This document shows positions 30,642-35,778 of a stretch of DNA of 35,778 bases, one piece after another. The DNA is from a bacterium (lineage in GTDB: Bacteria; UBP6; UBA1177; JAGLDR01): NCBI GenBank assembly GCA_023145475.1, contig JAGLDR010000047.1:1-35778 (forward strand), written 5' to 3'. A program made the position numbers and the translations under genes. Under the pieces are notes generated by a model. That model made no database searches. It saw nothing but the letters and a program-made list of their open reading frames with translations, and had not been told where the DNA came from. Position 1 is the stretch's first letter, and each line of letters opens with the position of its first letter.

Positions 30642-30692
30642 AAAAAACCCGGCAACACAATAGCCTCTACAAAAGACATTGTGCAACCGGGC
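30642..30692 (-). terminator. Rho-independent terminator of rpsT
   Basis: Minus strand GCCCGG-TTG-CACAAT...ATTGTG-TTG-CCGGG-TTTTTT; located just after the rpsT stop. Confidence 0.8.
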
Positions 30693-30714
30693 AAAAAATC
30701 AATTCAGACAAAAA

Positions 30715-31011
30715 CTAACCAGCGAAATGTTTATTAAACCGAAGTTGTAATCTACCAATTCTTCTGCCAGACGTATTACGCTGAATAACACCCTTTGTTG
30801 TTGCCTTCTGAAACTCACTAATAACATTTGTAAGATGTTTTTGCACTGTCTCTTTGTGAGAGTCAACGCCTTTTTCATCTTCTAATGCTGCTGTAATAGC
30901 TTCATCGTAATAACGAATGAATGTTTTTACTCTAGACTTTACACTACGGTTACGAAGACGCCTTTTTGCGTCTGTTTTAATCCGTTTTTTAGCTGACTTA
31001 TGATGTGCCAA
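30715..31011 (-). CDS. rpsT: 30S ribosomal protein S20
   Basis: MAHHKSAKKRIKTDAKRRLRNRSVKSRVKTFIR...GVIQRNTSGRRIGRLQLRFNKH. Confidence 0.97.
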   Translation of the reverse strand: MAHHKSAKKRIKTDAKRRLRNRSVKSRVKTFIRYYDEAITAALEDEKGVDSHKETVQKHLTNVISEFQKATTKGVIQRNTSGRRIGRLQLRFNKHFAG

Positions 31012-31059
31012 GCTAACCTCCTTTAAATCAAAAAAAAGAACCCATAAAAAACCGCATTA

Positions 31060-31087
31060 TTTATATGCGAAAAGTAAGTGGTGTCAA
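31060..31087 (-). promoter_or_regulatory. Candidate rpsT promoter TTGACA-N16-TATAAA
   Basis: Minus strand TTGACA (31087-31082), TATAAA (31065-31060), 16-bp spacer, in the rpoD-rpsT gap. Confidence 0.65.
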
Positions 31088-31103
31088 GTTAAATCGACCA
31101 ACA

Positions 31104-33077
31104 TCAAAGGTAATCATCATAAGAGGTACTTCGCCCTTTCAACAACTTCTTCAATTTGATAACAGCTTTCGCCTCAATTTGACGAATTCTCTCACGAGTA
31201 ACACCCATCTTTTTACCTATCTCTTCAAGTGTATAGGTCTCTTGCTCTCCTATACCAAAACGCATTCTGATAACCTTCTCCTCTCTCGGAGTCAATCCAT
31301 CAAACAGATCACGAATAATCTCTGCCATATTCTGTTTTGAGGTATACTCCTCTGGACTCATAGTCTTTGGATCTTCAACGAAATCTTGAAGTTGACTATC
31401 TTCATCTTCACCAATTGGTGTCTCAAGAGATATGGTCTCTCTTGCACTTCGCCACACCTTTCTTATCTTATCTTCAGGAATATTCATATGTTTTGCAACA
31501 TCAGACATCCCTGGATCAAAACCATTCCGATTAGTTAACTCCTTGATTGTTTTGTTGATTTTATTCATCATCTCAATCATATGGACAGGAATACGAATCG
31601 TGCGACCTTGATCTGCAATTGCACGAGTAATCGACTGGCGAATCCACCATGTTGCATAGGTTGAAAACTTATACCCTCGGCTATATTCAAATTTATCGAC
31701 AGCTTTGATAAGCCCGATATTTCCCTCTGCAATAATATCCTTAAAATCAAGTCCGCGATTATTATATCTTTTAGCAACACTAACAACCAGACGAAGATTT
31801 GCTTGAATCAACTGATTTTTTGCCCTTCTTACGCGCTCTTTTGCACCTTTATATTCATTTGCAAACTCTAAAATCTCGTCAGATGAGAGCTGAGTCTCTG
31901 CCTCAAGTCTTTTCATACTGCGTCGAGTCTGGTTGAAAAGCTGATATTTCTCAGCAAGTTGCAACTTCTTTGTCTCTGTCATCACATCCTTTTCTTGAGC
32001 TTGAGCCATCAATTCACCCATCTTCTCAAAACTCATCTTTGCGGCACTCTCTATTGATTTCATTGAGCGTTTCAGTTGAAGAACTTTCTCTTCATACTGA
32101 ATGATTTTCTCTCCAATTACGGTGAGATAATTTTTATTCAGACCGATAACGATAAGTTGTACTAAATCTTCAAGAAGTTTTCTTGCATTGTTTGCATGTT
32201 TTTTTCGTGTTCCCTCTTGTGTCCCTAACTTACTTGACAATCGAATCTTTTCGATCCGTTTTGCGTTGATTTTAACCAACTCTTGAATTGCAAGAGTAAG
32301 CTGTTCAAATAAAATCTCATTTTTTGTCTGCGTTGGCACGCCCTCTGTTGCCTCAGTCTCAGGTGGAAGAGCTGTAGATGTTCGTACCTCTTTAACTTCG
32401 GCAGTTTTGTCGCCAGCGTTCTCATCGGAATCATTTGAATCGTCATCGTCTGTCTCATCACCTAACTCTCTTGCCACATCTTTTACCGAGAGTTGTTTTT
32501 TCTCTATTTTTGAAGGAATAGCAACAATCTCTTTGAAGGTAATATTCATCCGAAGAAGGATGCGTATAATATCAAACTCGCCCTCTTCAATCTTTTTAGC
32601 AATTGAAACTTCGCCATCTTTTGTAAGAAGCGGAACAGCACCAATTGTCAACATATACATTCTGAGAGGATCTCTACGACTACGATCAGCAGGCAGCGAT
32701 TTCTTTATGTCAGTTGTAAATGTTGGAATAATCGCATTCTGGGCATCAAGCATTGCATCAAGAGTAACATCAAAAGCATTGAGTACATCTTGTAAAACTA
32801 CCAATCCGTCATAATCAAGATTTGGAATTCCACTATTGACTTCTGCATGACTCAACGCAAGTTTCTTCTCTTTCTTTGTTAAGACAATTCGCCTCACAAA
32901 ATCGTGGATTTCCTGAGGAATATTCATTCCACCCTCAGCTAATCCAGCCATTGTACGATTAAACGCTTTCTTGTTTTCTTCGAGTTTTCCAATCTTGTGT
33001 TCTTGAGTTTGAGTAGCACGAACACGGCGTTGCTCTCTCTTCTCTTTTGCATGTAACATCGGGTGCTTACGAATCAT
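31104..33077 (-). CDS. rpoD: RNA polymerase primary sigma factor
   Basis: [83 protein letters not shown]...[29 protein letters not shown]. Confidence 0.97.
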   Translation of the reverse strand: MIRKHPMLHAKEKREQRRVRATQTQEHKIGKLEENKKAFNRTMAGLAEGGMNIPQEIHDFVRRIVLTKKEKKLALSHAEVNSGIPNLDYDGLVVLQDVLNAFDVTLDAMLDAQNAIIPTFTTDIKKSLPADRSRRDPLRMYMLTIGAVPLLTKDGEVSIAKKIEEGEFDIIRILLRMNITFKEIVAIPSKIEKKQLSVKDVARELGDETDDDDSNDSDENAGDKTAEVKEVRTSTALPPETEATEGVPTQTKNEILFEQLTLAIQELVKINAKRIEKIRLSSKLGTQEGTRKKHANNARKLLEDLVQLIVIGLNKNYLTVIGEKIIQYEEKVLQLKRSMKSIESAAKMSFEKMGELMAQAQEKDVMTETKKLQLAEKYQLFNQTRRSMKRLEAETQLSSDEILEFANEYKGAKERVRRAKNQLIQANLRLVVSVAKRYNNRGLDFKDIIAEGNIGLIKAVDKFEYSRGYKFSTYATWWIRQSITRAIADQGRTIRIPVHMIEMMNKINKTIKELTNRNGFDPGMSDVAKHMNIPEDKIRKVWRSARETISLETPIGEDEDSQLQDFVEDPKTMSPEEYTSKQNMAEIIRDLFDGLTPREEKVIRMRFGIGEQETYTLEEIGKKMGVTRERIRQIEAKAVIKLKKLLKGRSTSYDDYL

Positions 33078-33079
33078 TC

Positions 33080-34852
33080 TTACCTCTTTTGGTGTTCTTT
33101 CAATTCCCTTTTCAACGACTCAATTTTTCTCGTTAGTCGCCTCATCTCCTGTGCAACCTCTTGCTCTGTTCCAACAGCAGAAACTTTATCTCGAGTGTAG
33201 GAGTACCACGCGACTTCCAGTTTCAAGGAGAGCACAGAGAAATTTGTTGCAATATTCATCTCATTCATATCATCATATTTCTTAGCATATCGACCGTTCT
33301 TATCAAGCGAGGAGTCATCAATCGTTGAAAGCTCTCCCTCGTCAGCGGCCTGTAAGAGTTGCTCGACTCTCTCTCCCTGACCACTCTCAATTGCAATATG
33401 AGTGAATCTCTGAAGGGAGGGAATGAGAGCGGGAAGTTTCTGAGCTGCAATGTAGAAAAGCTCCGATAAATAAGTGGATAGTTGCGAGAAGTATTTGTTT
33501 GACACATCGTCTTGCCTCCTTGGTTCAGTTGGCTTCTGATATGTTTGGTTACCTCTCGGCACAAATTTTATTGCAATATTGCCAATAATCTTTTGAGAAA
33601 TCATATCTCCATACAATCTTCGCTTGCTCGGCGGGATATAATCGAGGATTTCGTTAATCCTTCGCTCAACAGTAACCTTCTCTTCAATATTGTCTGTTGT
33701 ATTAAAAATCTCAATCTGCTCCTCTAAAAAATACTGATAGAGAGGTCGCGCACCATCAAGAAGGTCTGAGATAATCTTCTTCCCTCCCTCCATTTTCACT
33801 ACCGAATCAGGGTCTGCACCTTCAAACGGGATAAACGCAACGCGTAAATCCAAAGTATCAGGCATTCTCACCTGCAACAATCGTTTGACAGCCTTTCTCC
33901 CCGCTGAATCCCCGTCAAGCAGCAGAATCACAGAAGTTTTAGGCGAAGCAAGCATTGCAAGATGCTCTTCTGTTATCGCCGTCCCTAGTGATGCCGTCGC
34001 TGTTAAAAACCCAGCCTGATGCAGTGCAATAACATCAAAATAGCCTTCAGTTAAAATAATCCGAGGATCTCTTTTCAGCTCTTTTTTAGCAAAATCAAGG
34101 GCAAAGATATTGCGCTTTTTGTTGAAAACAAGCGAATCGGACGAGTTAACATATTTTGGACCACTATCTGAAAGAGTTCTTCCACCAAATCCAATAACTT
34201 TACTCGCCTTAATAATAGGAACCATTAACCGATTATAAAAAAATGTTTTAATCTTCTTGTCGTCACCAATCCTTACAAGTCCCGCTTTTTCCATAGCAGA
34301 AAGATCAACACCGTCTCGCTTCATATCGGCAATAAAAGCATCTCCACCGTGCGCAAAGCCCAACCCAAACTTTGTAATCATTCCTTGAGAGACGCCTCGT
34401 TTATCAAGATAGTCAAGTGCTATTTTATCGGACATAAGATTGCGATAGAAAATTTGAGCGGCAATTTTGTTAGCAAAAACAATCTGCTTCCGCTCCTCTT
34501 CATTTTCGTGAGAATAGTCATTTTTTTGATCAAGAATCTCTTGAATATGATATTGCTCAGCAAGAGTATTAACCGCTTCCATAAATGACAACCCATCAAT
34601 TTCCATAAGAAAAGTAATTGCAGTGCCATGTGCTTGACAGCCAAAGCAGTAGTAAAACTGAGTATCAGTGTTGATATGGAATGATGCCGTTTTTTCTTGG
34701 TGAAAAGGACAGAGACCTTTAAAGCCTCGCGAGGTGCGTTCCAACTTTACATACTTCGATATAACGCTGTCAAGAGGAACTCGGTCGGCGACAAGCCGGT
34801 TAATATCAGCAAATGCCAAGAAAGGCACCCCCGCAAAAACATTGCCGAACAT
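33080..34852 (-). CDS. dnaG: DNA primase
   Basis: [31 protein letters not shown] zinc finger; [35 protein letters not shown]. Exact start uncertain (GTG/TTG alternatives just inside). Confidence 0.96.
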   Translation of the reverse strand: MFGNVFAGVPFLAFADINRLVADRVPLDSVISKYVKLERTSRGFKGLCPFHQEKTASFHINTDTQFYYCFGCQAHGTAITFLMEIDGLSFMEAVNTLAEQYHIQEILDQKNDYSHENEEERKQIVFANKIAAQIFYRNLMSDKIALDYLDKRGVSQGMITKFGLGFAHGGDAFIADMKRDGVDLSAMEKAGLVRIGDDKKIKTFFYNRLMVPIIKASKVIGFGGRTLSDSGPKYVNSSDSLVFNKKRNIFALDFAKKELKRDPRIILTEGYFDVIALHQAGFLTATASLGTAITEEHLAMLASPKTSVILLLDGDSAGRKAVKRLLQVRMPDTLDLRVAFIPFEGADPDSVVKMEGGKKIISDLLDGARPLYQYFLEEQIEIFNTTDNIEEKVTVERRINEILDYIPPSKRRLYGDMISQKIIGNIAIKFVPRGNQTYQKPTEPRRQDDVSNKYFSQLSTYLSELFYIAAQKLPALIPSLQRFTHIAIESGQGERVEQLLQAADEGELSTIDDSSLDKNGRYAKKYDDMNEMNIATNFSVLSLKLEVAWYSYTRDKVSAVGTEQEVAQEMRRLTRKIESLKRELKEHQKR

Positions 34853-35016
34853 TATATAAATATCACAGACAATAGCAAGAAAACAGCTCTATTTTTGCGA
34901 GGAATGCTGCAAAGAGAATCAAATCAAGAAAAATAACTCAACTTTTCCTAAATATGTTTGATTATGCGGACGAATTAAGATAAAATAAGGCGTTATTAAT
35001 CTTTGAGGAGTTCCCA

Positions 35017-35778
35017 ATGAAACACTTTACTTCGATTGTGCTTCTGCTGCTTTTGACCCTGTTCACTACAACAGCATGCGGTTCATCTGCTAACGATGAT
35101 GATAAAACCGATAGTGACACACCTACATCAGACAGCGATACTACTGATGACAGCGACATAATGAACGATCCTATCTGTAATGCTCCTGGCACCGAACCTC
35201 TTGCCATTGCCTTTACTGAGGTAACAGAAGAGCTCGGATTTGGAAAAGATAAAATGGAGATAACCGGAGCAACGGCCTCATCTTTAGACTACGATAATGA
35301 TGGTTTTCCTGACCTTCTTCTCTCGATGGGCGGAAAAAATCGTGATGATGCAGCAGAGCCAAAAGGATACTACCGACTTCTTCGTAACATTAACGGGGAA
35401 AGCTTTGAAGATGTTACATTTACCAGCGGACTTTTCACTGCGCGAAGTGGCTACAAAGGGCGTGAGTCCTCATATATTGTCTGGGGCGATGTCAACAATG
35501 ATGGCTTCACTGATGCAACTCATATTCGCTACTACGACAAAAATGGAGAGGAGCCATACGACAACACCGATGTCTATATTAACAACGGAGACGGTACATT
35601 CAAACCAGGACCAAAAAACAACTTTGTACTCACCTATTTCAACCCAATTGCCGGCGCAGCCATTGCTGATTTCGATAAGGATGGCAACCTTGATCTCTTT
35701 TTTGGACGACACTACGGCGAATACGGCAATCTGAGCAGTTGCGAACAAGATTCACTCTACTACGGAGCGGGAGACGGC
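35017..35778 (+). CDS. FG-GAP/VCBS-type repeat lipoprotein with acidic linker (runs off the right edge)
   Basis: Manual translation: MKHFTSIVLLLLLTLFTTTACGSSANDDDKTDSDTPTSDSDTTDDSDIMNDP...SLDYDNDGFPDLLLSMGG...GDVNNDGFTDATHI...ADFDKDGNLDLFFGRHYG; RBS TTGAGGAG 5' of ATG. Absent from ORF track because no stop lies inside the window. Confidence 0.9.
   Translation, partial: MKHFTSIVLLLLLTLFTTTACGSSANDDDKTDSDTPTSDSDTTDDSDIMNDPICNAPGTEPLAIAFTEVTEELGFGKDKMEITGATASSLDYDNDGFPDLLLSMGGKNRDDAAEPKGYYRLLRNINGESFEDVTFTSGLFTARSGYKGRESSYIVWGDVNNDGFTDATHIRYYDKNGEEPYDNTDVYINNGDGTFKPGPKNNFVLTYFNPIAGAAIADFDKDGNLDLFFGRHYGEYGNLSSCEQDSLYYGAGDG

Overview
AT-rich bacterial chromosomal window. It holds a conserved housekeeping backbone and two accessory regions. 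Backbone (assigned from recognisable protein families, no search run): CDP-alcohol phosphatidyltransferase, NUDIX hydrolase, thymidine/pyrimidine phosphorylase, glutamate dehydrogenase, a receiver + PPDK/PEP-synthase N-terminal-domain protein, lnt, ybeY, a PgpH-like 7TM-HD protein, ispD, an OmpA-family lipoprotein, tRNA-Asn, rlmH, rsfS, hutI, rpsT, rpoD and dnaG. Accessory region 1 (1-8905, minus strand) is a tandem family of at least four large secreted proteins. They share modules: an N-terminal domain, a DUF11-like domain, a small Cys-rich motif, DxDxDG domains, and a Cys-containing C-terminal TM/Arg tail that looks like a sorting signal. In two of them the Arg-tail codons (AGGAGA) double as the Shine-Dalgarno of the next gene, which starts at an ATGA overlap. 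One paralog has its N-terminal domain replaced by a (Asp-X)21 hexanucleotide-repeat linker. Accessory region 2 (24645-27664) is the most striking observation: a single-gene segment of about 2.96 kb, carrying an ELWxxDGT-repeat lipoprotein behind a consensus sigma70 promoter, is bracketed by 61-bp direct repeats (55/61 identical by hand alignment) of the 3' end of rlmH. This is the same gene end used as attachment site by staphylococcal SCC elements. No recombinase is visible in the window. The lipoprotein gene is split by a frameshift exactly at a T9 tract (phase variation, slippage or assembly error). The window also starts and ends inside genes that the ORF track does not list.
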